DNA of 64,000 nucleotides from the NCBI RefSeq assembly GCF_001886955.1, contig NZ_CP016804.1, positions 1,674,001 to 1,738,000 on the forward strand, given 5' to 3'. The notes beneath the pieces are model-generated. The model worked only from the letters and a program-made list of their open reading frames with translations, searched no databases and was not told the origin of the DNA. Shown one piece after another: positions 30,302 through 39,410 of this stretch (its first letter is position 1; the number at the start of each line of letters is the position of its first letter). The position numbers were made by a program, and so were the translations under genes. This stretch comes from Halodesulfurarchaeum formicicum (lineage in GTDB: Archaea > Halobacteriota > Halobacteria > Halobacteriales > Halobacteriaceae).

Positions 30302-30625
30302 TTCTACAACGGGAAAGCGGCCGACGCGTTTGAGGCGTTCAAACCTGTGCGAAAGGCCGGCGAGGAATGAGAGTTCCAGACGACGAAGCAGCCCCTGAAT
30401 CGAAAGTTCCGTCACGTCTCCGAGGATACGGGTGTAAAGGTGACGGTACAGAAGCTCCGTCGGTGGTTTGCCACGGAAATGAGTCGGTGTGGTGTCGACG
30501 CGACGTATATCGACGCTTTCGCTGGACGGACGCCCTCAAGCGTCTTGGAGAAGCATTATCTCGACTACTCACCGGAACGGCTGAGAGGGATTTACAATGA
30601 GGCGGCTATCACGGTGCTCGAATAG
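30302..30625 (+). pseudogene. Tyrosine integrase remnant, C-terminal part with an internal stop
   Basis: One frame reads FYNGKAADAFEAFKPVRKAG, then an in-frame TGA near 30368, then RKFRHVSEDTGVKVTVQKLR, RWFATEMSRCGVDATYIDAF and KHYLDYSPERLRGIYNEA. The last part is the C-terminus of XerC/archaeal-virus type integrases: the LRRWFATEM box (catalytic Arg, with Gln where His is usual) and the catalytic Tyr in KHYLDYSP. The N-terminal domain is missing and a further stop lies at 30293. The gene is dead. It marks past mobile-element activity at the surface-protein locus. No matching attachment site or tRNA was seen. Confidence 0.75.
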
Positions 30626-30715
30626 TCCCGTGGCTGTCGAGTCGTGAAAGAATGAAGGAAAGCGCGGTCAGTTAGCGAGCGGTCACGTCGAAGGGGTAGG
30701 CGAGTGGCCTATTTA

Positions 30716-33700
30716 TTATGAGTTATCTGGCGCAATGTCGAATAGCTGTTCACCTCCGAAGTCGATTGGACCAACCTGTGTGGAGCCCGGATTGAAGGTA
30801 TTATTCGCTTCAATAGCATCCCGGTCAAGGCCAACAACGCTACCGTCTCCACCTCGCCGGTCAGAGACGAATGCAACTATACCAGCACCTTCAGTCTCGG
30901 TAAAGGTATTAGATTCGATGGTGATGTCGGTAGTAGCGCCAGTCTGATGGTCTATTCCTATGTTGCTGTCCTCAAATGTATTCCCCGATATCTCGACTTC
31001 GCCGTTGTAGCTACCGCCCAGTTGCACTCCGACGCGGTCGTTCTCCACGAACTCGTTGTTCGTGATTGTGTATTCGGGGGATGGTCCGTCGAAGCCGGAC
31101 GGCCTGACACCGACGTCAGTTTCAATTGTGTTACCGTCGACCACAATTGCAGTGTTCTCAAGCTGAACTGCTTCGACGAGGCCGCGAACCTGTGCCTCAC
31201 CCGTTCCGTCACCAGTCTGGGTCAGCAGGTTATCCTCAATCTGAATCTCTCCATCAATATGTTCGATGAGGATGGTCCCAAGATTACTTGGTCCATCCGA
31301 AGTCGCTGTAATGACGTTGTTCCTGATGGTCAGGTTGTTCGCTCCGGGGTTGGACGTCGAGCCGATTTGGACGACACCTTCGGCTTCTCCGATGGTCCGT
31401 TCAATTGCGAACCCGTCAATAACAACGTCACTCGGGTTTCCGTCAACGAATACACCGCTGGTAATCGTCGCTTCAGAGCCACGCTGGTCGCTATCACCAG
31501 CGACGCCAGCGTTCGGGCCTTCGAGCGTCAGGTCAGTCTTCGAGACACTGAAGCCATCATAAGTCGTGCCCTCAGAGTTCTCTTCGACGTAGATGGTTGT
31601 TCCAGCACTAGCGGAATCTTCTGCGTTCGCGATAGCGCTCGCACCGGTCTCAACCGTCCAGTCGCCCTCCGTGCTGTAGTAGGCCATGTCCTTCATGACC
31701 GGGGTGGAGACAGTGGTCGAGGCCATGCCGGCGTCGGTGTCAGAGACCACGTACTCGCCGCTCTCACTGTTGTCGACAAGCTTCGCATTCAGATCCGCGT
31801 CGTCCTCGGGAAGGTTCTGGGGATTGAACGTGACCGTCTTTTCTCCAGCAGAGGAAAGGTCGACGGTCTTGAGGTTGTCACCGTTCTGCTTCTCGATGAC
31901 GAGGGCCGGATCCACGACTCCGTCGTTGTATTCCACATCGAACGTGACCGTACTGTCAGGTGTGAGGTCGTTGCTATTCACCGAAACCGAACCACTACGG
32001 TCGGCCGGATCGACTTTCTCACCGTATTCACCAACGTTCCCGTCGGTGGTGACAGCCCGAATATTGATGTATTCAGATTCAATTCCGTCGTAATCTGATT
32101 GGTAATCAACGTCGAAGGTTCCCTCGTAGAGGGTCGCTTCCTGCAGGTTGCTATCGACGGCTTTCAGCTCGCCATTGTCGATACCGAGATCGTGGTTGTC
32201 AGCAGTGACACTCCGCAGTGCGGCGTCACTATCGACGGCCACCTTAATTGTGACCTCTTCGCCGTTCTCGATGGTGGAGTCAATGAAATTGACGCCAGAT
32301 GCAGCATACACGTCCGGCTTTTCGCTAGTCGGGCCGCCGTAATTCACCGGCACGTGTAGGCCACCTTCGCTGGTGAACAGCCAGTAGCCCTGGCCGGGCT
32401 TGAGGTTACGGTCGGTCGTGAGTTGCTCGCCAGTGTAGCCGTTCTCGATCTGGTAGACCTGGTCACCGAGCGGCGTCAGTGCCTGGCCAACCTTCTGGTA
32501 ACCCTCCTGGTAGTGACCGATCAGGTTCCAGCCAGCGTTGAGCGATTTCTGCGTCCGGTCGCCCGAGACTGGTGCGTTCTGCGCGTTAACCGAAATCTGA
32601 GTGTCACTTACCGTGCTGACGATGTACCCCTCGCCACCTTTCAGGTAGTCCAGGGAGTTCTCCTCAGCACCAGGTGCGAATTCCAGCCATCCGTTCTCGC
32701 CAGCATCGGGGTCGTCAGGTGCGTACGCCCACACGGCCTCAACCTCATCACTGTTGAAGTCCGTCTCAGTGATGTCGAGGCGGCCAGTTTCGGCCGGCAC
32801 GGAGATGACGTTCAGTCCCTCACTGGAGAGATCGAACCTTTCCGTTCGAATCGGCGTCTTCACTTCGTCGCTGTTAGATTCGTATTCGCTCCCGAACGCG
32901 TCGGAAAGACTCCCAGCGTCGAAAGTGATATCCGGCGCGTCGGCAGTCTGGAACTCCTCGTCAAAGGTGACGAAGATAACACCAGATTTTGATTCGTCGT
33001 TCAGAGCGTCGACCCTTCGAACATCAGTGGAAACCCCTTCAACGCCGATCTCGTCGGTCTCGGGTTTTTTGTCCAGGGGTTCGCTGAACAGCACTTCAAT
33101 AGTTAGTTGGTCTTCATAACCATTGGCCACCGTTGCCTCGATTGGCTTGGGCTGCTCGGTATCGACGAGGGTCGTGCTTGTCGGATCCTCACCGTTCCAC
33201 ACTTCAGAATCGCCCTGTTCGTCCAGATACGTGGCATCGGTGACAGTCAGTTCGTACTGACCGTCGTAATCCACCTGAACAGGTGCCGTGTACCGGTACT
33301 CACCGTTCGACTGCTTCACTTCCGTGAAGTCGTCGATGGAGAGGGTCGTCGTGCTGTCCTGATCGTAGTGGAGGTTCGCCACCGTGGCGCCGAGCGTCTC
33401 GAGTTCGTGATCCGATACGATGACGGGCAGGACTTCTTTGTCAGCGTTGGCGTTCTCCAACGCGACAGTACCAAGGTCCGGGGTAGGACCGGATTCGTAC
33501 TGCACCGAATCGATATTATCGACATCGACCACCTGCGTGACCGAGTCACTACCGCCTTCAGCACCGTGGACGGTCGCCTTCAGCTTGATCAGTCCGTCTT
33601 CGTAATTGGTCGTGTCGATCCATTCACCGTTGAGTTCTTGGTAGTTTCCGAACTCAGCCGTGGTTTCGTTGTACTCGGCCACCGAAATGGTGAAAGATTC

Positions 33701-35635
33701 ACCCGACTCGAGAGCATTTGTGTCTCCGTCCCCGTCGTAATCGAACAGTTCATCGGAGCTATCATCGGTGCTTTCGGTCAGGTGCACCCAATCGGATAGG
33801 GTGTTAGGAGTGTCTACTTTTTCGACCGTTCCAACAACGTTGTCAATTGTGAATTCCGCAGAGTCCGAAGCAGTATTGCCGTACTCATCCTCAACGTCGA
33901 CGACGAAATTGTAAGTACCGTCGGGGAGGTTGTTCGTGTCGTAATTCTCGACGGAATCCGAGATCTCGATGTAATTCGAATTCTCAGTGTCTTCAATTCG
34001 GTACGTGGCCTCCACGTCATCATCCATCTCGGTCACGAACGTGGAGAAGTTTACCGCGCCACTGAAGTCGTCATCTAGGGTTGGGCTGGGTGCCTCGACT
34101 GTAATCTTCGGTGTCTGGGTGTAGACCTCGAAAGTTGTCTCGTTCTGGCCTTCGGTCTGCAGTGCATTGTTAGCAACGTCCTCAGCGGCGGTGACGTTGG
34201 CTATAGCAGACCCATTCTCAATGTCATTGAGAACTGTCGGATCTGATGTGTCCGAAGGAGTGAACCCGATATCGACTTCATCGGTGTAATCTAATGACGC
34301 AATTCCTTTGCTAACCGTCGTGTTGACTTCGCCATCGACTCTCAATTCGACTTCTACGGTTGCAGGATCGACCGGCTCGTCAAACGTCACCGTGACCGTA
34401 TCCTGTTCGTCGTAGTCGGCTTCTGTGATTGTCGTGTCCGAGAGCTCGATGCTCTCTGCGGTCGGCGAGGTGGTGTCGACCTTGACATCGTAAGTCTCTT
34501 CGATCGAATTGCCAGCCGTGTCTTCACCGGAGATCGTCACCGAGTACGTGCCGTCTGCACTGAAGTTGTAGTCGTCACCGTCCGTGTTGACGCTGAATGT
34601 GCCACCCGAAGTGTAAACGTCGTCGGCTTCGTTGTCGAATGTCACTTCGCCGTCTGCACCAGGTCCGTCAATGACCAGTTCGGCGGTGCCGTCGTTGATC
34701 AAACTCGCGGCCGGCGCCTCCAAGGACACATCAAAGTCGACAGCGTATTCGTTTTCGTCGTAGACATTGAGCTCGTTTGAGCTATCGAATGGGTTTCGAT
34801 CCTCACCCTGGGAGAATGTTTCTTCAGCGGCATTCGAACCATCCTCGTTATCTGCGACGAATTCAGTTTCGAGCGAGTCGGTTTCTACCTCAAACGAGAA
34901 CGAGGCGTCCTTGCTATTACCCGCTGTGTCAGTGGCCGTCACATAGACGGTCGTCGTGCCGTCCTGGAGGGCAGGAATATTGCCACTGCCAGGATTAATT
35001 GTCAGGTTCTCGTCCGCATATGCGAGCCCATCCGGCTCATTGTCCGGAGTGAGGTCGTAAGCGCCCATCTGGTCGCCATTGTGGTAGAGTTCGACCTGAA
35101 TGGTTTCGACATCGGTCGTCTCATCACTCACAGGGACGGCGATTTCTTGATTAGGGTCATTGACTTCACCAGTTGGAGTGGCTTCACTATCGGATATGGT
35201 TGGCTTATCAGCATCAACCTGCAGTGAAGCTGACCGCTCACCTTCATCATCCTCGTCTATTTCGGTTTCCGTGTCACTCTCGTCTTGGAACACATAGACA
35301 TCATACGTGCCACTTTCGCTCGGGGCTGTGAGCGTTATTGAGTAGGAATTGTCATCCTCATAATTATCTATGTGCTCTAACCCGGATGTGTCTTCAGCAG
35401 AACTGTAGTTACCTGCATCGTCTTCGTCGATGAAGGCGTGAACGGTTCCATTTGCATTTACTGTGCCATTTACGTAGATATCATCGCCATCCTGAACGAG
35501 GTCATCGCTCAAGGACATCGATGCTGTGTTCGCCGCCGCACTTCCCGCAAACGCGATTGACCCTCCCGCGATCGAGAGGACCATCAGCGCCGCGAGGAAG
35601 ATTGCGCGGGCTTTGTCTGTATAGCCTTCGTTCAT
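30716..35635 (-). CDS. Giant secreted surface protein, about 1639 aa, Ig-like repeats and C-terminal beta-helix
   Basis: From ATG 35635 the protein has a surface-glycoprotein signal (KARAIFLAALMVLSIAGGSI, cleaved near residue 36), Ig/cadherin-like repeats with VTVTFDEPVDPATVEVELRV-type units to about residue 950, and a module with GLNVISVPAETG and AGWNLIGHYQEGYQK near 950-1130. Two further beta domains follow, and a C-terminal beta-helix (about 1380-1639, with NNLTIRNNVITATSD and VEISGNTFEDSN rungs). The same parts occur in the 2729-aa protein, but there the beta-helix is first and the GWNL module last. There is no PGF-CTERM or terminal membrane helix. The frame continues upstream to 35719, but ATG 35635 starts the signal peptide and is preferred. 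The leader and signal lie in the 116-bp repeat. Confidence 0.88.
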   Translation of the reverse strand: MNEGYTDKARAIFLAALMVLSIAGGSIAFAGSAAANTASMSLSDDLVQDGDDIYVNGTVNANGTVHAFIDEDDAGNYSSAEDTSGLEHIDNYEDDNSYSITLTAPSESGTYDVYVFQDESDTETEIDEDDEGERSASLQVDADKPTISDSEATPTGEVNDPNQEIAVPVSDETTDVETIQVELYHNGDQMGAYDLTPDNEPDGLAYADENLTINPGSGNIPALQDGTTTVYVTATDTAGNSKDASFSFEVETDSLETEFVADNEDGSNAAEETFSQGEDRNPFDSSNELNVYDENEYAVDFDVSLEAPAASLINDGTAELVIDGPGADGEVTFDNEADDVYTSGGTFSVNTDGDDYNFSADGTYSVTISGEDTAGNSIEETYDVKVDTTSPTAESIELSDTTITEADYDEQDTVTVTFDEPVDPATVEVELRVDGEVNTTVSKGIASLDYTDEVDIGFTPSDTSDPTVLNDIENGSAIANVTAAEDVANNALQTEGQNETTFEVYTQTPKITVEAPSPTLDDDFSGAVNFSTFVTEMDDDVEATYRIEDTENSNYIEISDSVENYDTNNLPDGTYNFVVDVEDEYGNTASDSAEFTIDNVVGTVEKVDTPNTLSDWVHLTESTDDSSDELFDYDGDGDTNALESGESFTISVAEYNETTAEFGNYQELNGEWIDTTNYEDGLIKLKATVHGAEGGSDSVTQVVDVDNIDSVQYESGPTPDLGTVALENANADKEVLPVIVSDHELETLGATVANLHYDQDSTTTLSIDDFTEVKQSNGEYRYTAPVQVDYDGQYELTVTDATYLDEQGDSEVWNGEDPTSTTLVDTEQPKPIEATVANGYEDQLTIEVLFSEPLDKKPETDEIGVEGVSTDVRRVDALNDESKSGVIFVTFDEEFQTADAPDITFDAGSLSDAFGSEYESNSDEVKTPIRTERFDLSSEGLNVISVPAETGRLDITETDFNSDEVEAVWAYAPDDPDAGENGWLEFAPGAEENSLDYLKGGEGYIVSTVSDTQISVNAQNAPVSGDRTQKSLNAGWNLIGHYQEGYQKVGQALTPLGDQVYQIENGYTGEQLTTDRNLKPGQGYWLFTSEGGLHVPVNYGGPTSEKPDVYAASGVNFIDSTIENGEEVTIKVAVDSDAALRSVTADNHDLGIDNGELKAVDSNLQEATLYEGTFDVDYQSDYDGIESEYINIRAVTTDGNVGEYGEKVDPADRSGSVSVNSNDLTPDSTVTFDVEYNDGVVDPALVIEKQNGDNLKTVDLSSAGEKTVTFNPQNLPEDDADLNAKLVDNSESGEYVVSDTDAGMASTTVSTPVMKDMAYYSTEGDWTVETGASAIANAEDSASAGTTIYVEENSEGTTYDGFSVSKTDLTLEGPNAGVAGDSDQRGSEATITSGVFVDGNPSDVVIDGFAIERTIGEAEGVVQIGSTSNPGANNLTIRNNVITATSDGPSNLGTILIEHIDGEIQIEDNLLTQTGDGTGEAQVRGLVEAVQLENTAIVVDGNTIETDVGVRPSGFDGPSPEYTITNNEFVENDRVGVQLGGSYNGEVEISGNTFEDSNIGIDHQTGATTDITIESNTFTETEGAGIVAFVSDRRGGDGSVVGLDRDAIEANNTFNPGSTQVGPIDFGGEQLFDIAPDNS

Positions 35636-35695
35636 GGTTGGTTTGTGTTTGAATGCAGACGCCGAAACAGCACCACCGCCACCCGTCGATGATAG
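35580..35695. repeat. 116-bp direct repeat, copy 2
   Basis: This is the copy in what looks like its native setting. It spans the 5' leader (60 bases) and the first 18 codons of the 1639-aa surface protein, which then reads on smoothly into a normal signal peptide. The identity with copy 1 at 29611-29726 starts and ends sharply. Confidence 0.95.
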
Positions 35696-35970
35696 GTACT
35701 GTTGTCTGTCGGCGTCCACATATGCCAGTGGTATATGCGATCGAACTTAAAGCTAATTGCTCGCGTAACGGTCGCCGTCCAGGAATTCAATAGCCGCTTA
35801 ATCCGCTGTTAATGCGGTATTAACCGCCACAACCGCGGATCCAGCACCACCAGCCGGCCACATATTTGTAGCCCTGCCAACATTTCCAGCACCCAATCGA
35901 ACTCACGAACGAGCCACATTCCACCCCGCCAAGCGAGCCATACTTCACTTTCCACCCGATATTTCGTCCC
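35696..35970. promoter_or_regulatory. Divergent intergenic region of surface protein and DUF364 genes
   Basis: Counting the leader, 335 bases separate the two starts. On the minus strand an AT-rich TAGCTTTAAG lies near 35745-35754, about 110-120 bases before ATG 35635, and would imply a leader of roughly 85-90 bases. On the plus side I see only a weak candidate near 35922-35955 (TACTTCACTTTCC). A CATATGCC/GGTATATG pair near 35720-35738 is a possible operator. No gene is seen here. Confidence 0.4.
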
Positions 35971-36759
35971 ATGCCTTCCGCATCTCCTCACGCCATCCTC
36001 CGCGCGCGCCTCGACACCATCCAGGACGCCCCACCCATCACGGGCGTCGCGACCGGCGACGAACTCACCATGGTCGTCCTCGAAGACGACCGGGCCGGCG
36101 TCGCGATGCTCCCCGAGGGCACCATCCCCGAGGTCGCCGGCGAGTCGGCACGCGCCGTCGCAAAACGGGGCATCGAGAGTACGGACCCACGCGAGCGCGC
36201 GCTCGGGGTCGCCGCGCTCAACGCCCTCGACGCCCCGGCGGACGTTCGCCCCGGACTGGACCCATTCCGCAGCCTCGACCCCGCGACTGAACGGGTGGCG
36301 ATGGTCGGGCTGTTCGCCCCCGTACTCTACCACCTCGATGCGGGCCACGTGGACGTCTTCGAGCGCGATCCCGACGCGATGGACCTGCCCGAGGACCTCC
36401 CGGCGGACATCGAGGTCGCGATGCACGCGCCCGAGAGCGCGAGCGAAATCGTCCCCGAATCGCAGGTGCTCTTCGTCACCGGCTCGACGCTGGTCTACGG
36501 CGGACTCGAGAACTATCTGGACGCCGCGCGGCCCGACCAGACCGTGGTGATCGTGGGCGCGAGCGCGTCGTTCACGCCGGCCCCGCTCTTCGAGGCCGGG
36601 GTCGATCTGGTCGGCGGGGCCAGCGTGGCCGACATCGACCGGCTCCACACCGAAATCGAGGCCGGGCGCTCGGAAGCTCAGCTGCACGACGTCGGGCTGC
36701 ACAAGTGGGCCGTCCTCGATCCCCAGGCCACCGACCTGCCGGGACTCCAACTCGAGTAA
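35971..36759 (+). CDS. DUF364-type Rossmann-like protein
   Basis: A 262-residue protein resembling the DUF4213/DUF364 family, which structural annotators call a putative heavy-metal chelation domain. The C-terminal half shows the pattern: VAMVGLFAPVLYHL, DVFERDPDAMDLP, then VLFVTGSTLVYGGLENYLDA and VVIVGASASFTPAPLFEAGV. The first half carries the enolase-like N-terminal part. In other organisms such proteins sit beside cofactor or metal uptake genes, but here no such neighbour exists. Function remains unproven. It is followed by a RecA-like ATPase gene 78 bases downstream. Confidence 0.75.
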   Translation: MPSASPHAILRARLDTIQDAPPITGVATGDELTMVVLEDDRAGVAMLPEGTIPEVAGESARAVAKRGIESTDPRERALGVAALNALDAPADVRPGLDPFRSLDPATERVAMVGLFAPVLYHLDAGHVDVFERDPDAMDLPEDLPADIEVAMHAPESASEIVPESQVLFVTGSTLVYGGLENYLDAARPDQTVVIVGASASFTPAPLFEAGVDLVGGASVADIDRLHTEIEAGRSEAQLHDVGLHKWAVLDPQATDLPGLQLE

Positions 36760-36837
36760 TTACGGACTGGTGACAGGCGTGGGAACGCGAACGGCCTGCA
36801 GAAACACTGAAAGCCGGAGATCGCTGTATTAGAGACG

Positions 36838-37599
36838 ATGCCGACCGACACGTTCGCGCCCGACGCCGAGTGGTTCAGCGCGGTGGCTCCCGAAGGGATC
36901 CCGACCCGGACCTCCACGGTCATTTCGGGGCCCGGGGGCTCCGGCAAACCGCTGATCGGCTTCGCGATCGTCGACGCCTGGCTCGCGGCCGGCGGCGAGG
37001 TCGTCTTCCTCCTGACGAACTCCGACGCCGAGTTCGTCTACGAGACGATGGAGCTGCTCTATGACACCGACCGGGAGACCATCGACGAGGGAGTCTCCTT
37101 CGTCTCGTTCGACCCCGAAATGGAGCCGTCCGTCGAGGCTATCGAGACCACCGCTGACGGCGTGATCCGGGGGAACCTGCTCGCAGCCGACGTGTGGAAA
37201 GAGACGATCGAGTTGGCCCTCGAGCAGACCACGGATTCGGGGCCCGGAACGCTCCTCTTCGGGACGGCGCTCAACCTGCTGCTCTTCTCGGATACCTACC
37301 GCGAGTCGATCCTCGACGCGTTCGTCGAGACCGCCGGCCGCGAGGACGTGACCACCCTGTTCACCGTCAGTTCCTCGGCCTACGAGGACCAGATCGGTCG
37401 CGTCGAGGACGCCGCGGACACCGTCTTGCTCACGGACATGGACGAGGGCACCCTGCGGCTTCGCGGGGAGCGCTCCGAGAGCGTGCCCCTCGAAACCGAG
37501 TTCGTAGACGTGCCGTTCACGGCGGACGAACTCGATCACGTCCGTGAGGTCGCCGAATCCTCCCGCGACGACCTGATTCCGACGATCAAGTCACTCTGA
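36838..37599 (+). CDS. RecA/KaiC-superfamily ATPase-like protein
   Basis: A 253-residue protein with a P-loop in SGPGGSGKPLIGFAIVDAWL near residues 30-48. The loop has GGSGKP in place of GKT or GKS. Next come VVFLLTNSDAEFVYE, as in KaiC/RadA relatives, and a LLFGTALNLLLFSD strand in the Walker B position. The length matches haloarchaeal KaiC-like proteins of signal transduction. Only one domain is present and there is no catalytic Glu pair visible, so ATPase activity is uncertain. No clock genes are nearby. Confidence 0.72.
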   Translation: MPTDTFAPDAEWFSAVAPEGIPTRTSTVISGPGGSGKPLIGFAIVDAWLAAGGEVVFLLTNSDAEFVYETMELLYDTDRETIDEGVSFVSFDPEMEPSVEAIETTADGVIRGNLLAADVWKETIELALEQTTDSGPGTLLFGTALNLLLFSDTYRESILDAFVETAGREDVTTLFTVSSSAYEDQIGRVEDAADTVLLTDMDEGTLRLRGERSESVPLETEFVDVPFTADELDHVREVAESSRDDLIPTIKSL

Positions 37600-38334
37600 A
37601 CGGTACCGACTCGCTCGCAGACACCGCACCGCCAGGCAACAGTCGGGGACCGGGTCGAACAGCAGGCAGGATTATGATCCGCTGATTCGACGATCGTCGA
37701 GAACGTTTCGAGAGCGGCTATTTTCCCAATACCGCCACTGATGCCGTCGAGACGCCTGGAGACGGCTGCTCCCAGTAACCAGCGATAGCGTTTCACACAG
37801 CACCTCCGATCGAATCCGGATCGACCCGATTAACCTGCCAGAATACAAAAGGTAGATCGAAGGAAAACAGAATCACTGGTGAACGAGAAATTCAGAGGTC
37901 CGAATTCGAATGCTCGAACTATTGAGACGAGGGCCGAAGAAATCAAAATTGTCTCGGGAGCACTCACACGAATTTTCGCCAATCCGCATCGTTACATTAT
38001 GACATGAACGCGCAGTTTGTGCGGACACAGTGACCGAAACGCGGGGTGGACTGTCGGACCGAACGCGGCCTCGTCTGCCCGGGCCGAACTGGCGTCCGAA
38101 CCGAGCAAAACGCGCCAGCACACACCGGAACCTGCGGATCGTGTGACTCAGTCCAGTCACCGAAGCCGGTTCGTGTGCCCGACACACTGAGCGAGCGAAC
38201 TGCCAGAACGACGAGCGAGCGAGTGGGAGTCACTGTAGTCACTCGTCTGGTACGTCGGGGTCCTGGCGGCAGTTTCACGACCACGAACGGACTTCGACGA
38301 ATAACGAACTCGATCGACGGGACCGGCGACCCGA
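37600..38334. other. 735-bp stretch without a recognisable gene
   Basis: No open frame on either strand shows the acidic composition or a family resemblance. The left and middle part (about 37700-37990) is AT-richer than the neighbours, and the right part contains repeated GAGCGAGCG-like words near 38189-38224. It may be a decayed gene or a long regulatory region. I see no tRNA-like arms and no integrase site. Confidence 0.4.
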
Positions 38335-38835
38335 TCAGGACTGGCCGGCCGTCTCGGCCGGGCCGGAGCCCTCGATGGCCTGCCCGGGAACGTTCTCACA
38401 GGGCGTCTCCCAGATGCGTTCGTCACAGCGGTCCTCACAGTCGATGCCCACGTAGGCCCGGGCCTCGTCGATCACTGCGGCCGGGAGGGCGAAACTCGCC
38501 TCGTAACTGGCCGTCTCGGGGATCGAAACGTCGAGGGACTCCTCGAAGAACTGGGTGAACACACACTGTCGCCACTGGAGGTGTCGGGCCATCAACGCCC
38601 CTTTTCGTGTGAGCGAGATCCCGCCGTAGGGTTCGTGGTCGACGTAGCCGTCTGCGGCCAGTCGACGGGTCATCTCGGTTACGCTCGCCGGCGTCACACC
38701 GAGTCGATCGGCGATGTGGGAGGGACGGACCTCCTCGTCCGGGCCCGAAACGGCGGCCAGGATGGTCCGGAGGTATCGGCCGGCGTTCCGGTTGGGCAGA
38801 TCCGCAACTGGGTCCGGCTGGTCAGTTCGGGCCAT
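38335..38835 (-). CDS. DtxR-type metal-dependent regulator
   Basis: A 166-residue DtxR/MntR/SirR-family repressor. The N-terminal wHTH reads RYLRTILAAVSGPDEEVRPS, then HIADRLGVTPASVTEMTRRL, AADGYVDHEPYGGISLT. The dimerisation and metal domain has HLQWRQCVFTQFF, AYVGIDCEDRCDERIWE and TPCENVPGQ. Cysteines and acidic residues here are candidate Fe or Mn ligands. Such proteins shut down metal uptake when metal is high. ATG 38835 gives the family start. The gene follows a wHTH gene with 4 bases between, so they form an operon. Its targets are not in view. Confidence 0.85.
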   Translation of the reverse strand: MARTDQPDPVADLPNRNAGRYLRTILAAVSGPDEEVRPSHIADRLGVTPASVTEMTRRLAADGYVDHEPYGGISLTRKGALMARHLQWRQCVFTQFFEESLDVSIPETASYEASFALPAAVIDEARAYVGIDCEDRCDERIWETPCENVPGQAIEGSGPAETAGQS

Positions 38836-38839
38836 CGGT

Positions 38840-39187
38840 CTAGGGCTTATCCTCCGGCCCGGCGCGCCAGTACACGCGGGTGCCGCCGACTTTGCGACGG
38901 TCGAGGACACCCGCATCACACAGATCGTTGAGTTTGCGGCGGGCCCCCTCGGTGGTGCTGTCGAAGTGCTCGGCCACGTCCGTCGTCGCGATCACCGGTC
39001 CCGGGATCCGGTCGAGCAGGGCGAGGATTTCTGACTCGGTCATCTGTTCGACGTACTGGCCACGGTCGTTCCGTCGCCGCGACCGGTCTCCCCGTCCGCG
39101 TCGATCCCCACCACGGCCGCGGCCCCGACCGCCCGTGTCAACGGGCCGTTCGGTCGTCGAGCCACCATGCTTCTGTTTCCTGGACAT
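38840..39187 (-). CDS. Winged-helix protein with an Arg/Gly-rich N-terminal tail
   Basis: A 115-residue protein. The first 45 residues are a basic, low-complexity Arg/Gly tail (RGRGRGGDRRGRGDRSRRR) unusual for the acidic haloarchaeal proteome and likely to contact nucleic acid. The rest is a winged helix: YVEQMTESEILALLDRI, then TTDVAEHFDSTTEGARRKL, NDLCDAGVLDRRKVGGTRVY. The wing sequence resembles small regulators. It precedes the DtxR gene by 4 bases and is probably cotranscribed. ATG 39187 is chosen because the frame upstream lacks coding character. Confidence 0.75.
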   Translation of the reverse strand: MSRKQKHGGSTTERPVDTGGRGRGRGGDRRGRGDRSRRRNDRGQYVEQMTESEILALLDRIPGPVIATTDVAEHFDSTTEGARRKLNDLCDAGVLDRRKVGGTRVYWRAGPEDKP

Positions 39188-39410
39188 ACCTATTCGTAGT
39201 GGACGAGTCGGCTTAACCGTTTTGGACCTCCCAAGTGGCCTGGACCAAGTGGGATCCACGGGCCGGCGCCGGGATTCGGCGATCGATCCGAAGATACCGG
39301 CCAAATAGCGAGAGTCAGGAACCCTTTTGCGGGTTCAGTTCCAACTTCTATTCGAATGTAGTGGCCCCTGTTCGGCACACAGGCGCCCACTCCCCCCCCC
39401 CGACACATCC

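Noticed and set aside
30049-30333. Intact short gene before the integrase remnant
   Set aside because: It lacks acidic haloarchaeal character and starts and ends without promoter or context; at best it is eroded integrase sequence.
38189-38224. GAGCGAGCG-like words as a CRISPR or origin repeat
   Set aside because: The words are short, few and irregularly spaced, with no spacers or cas genes.
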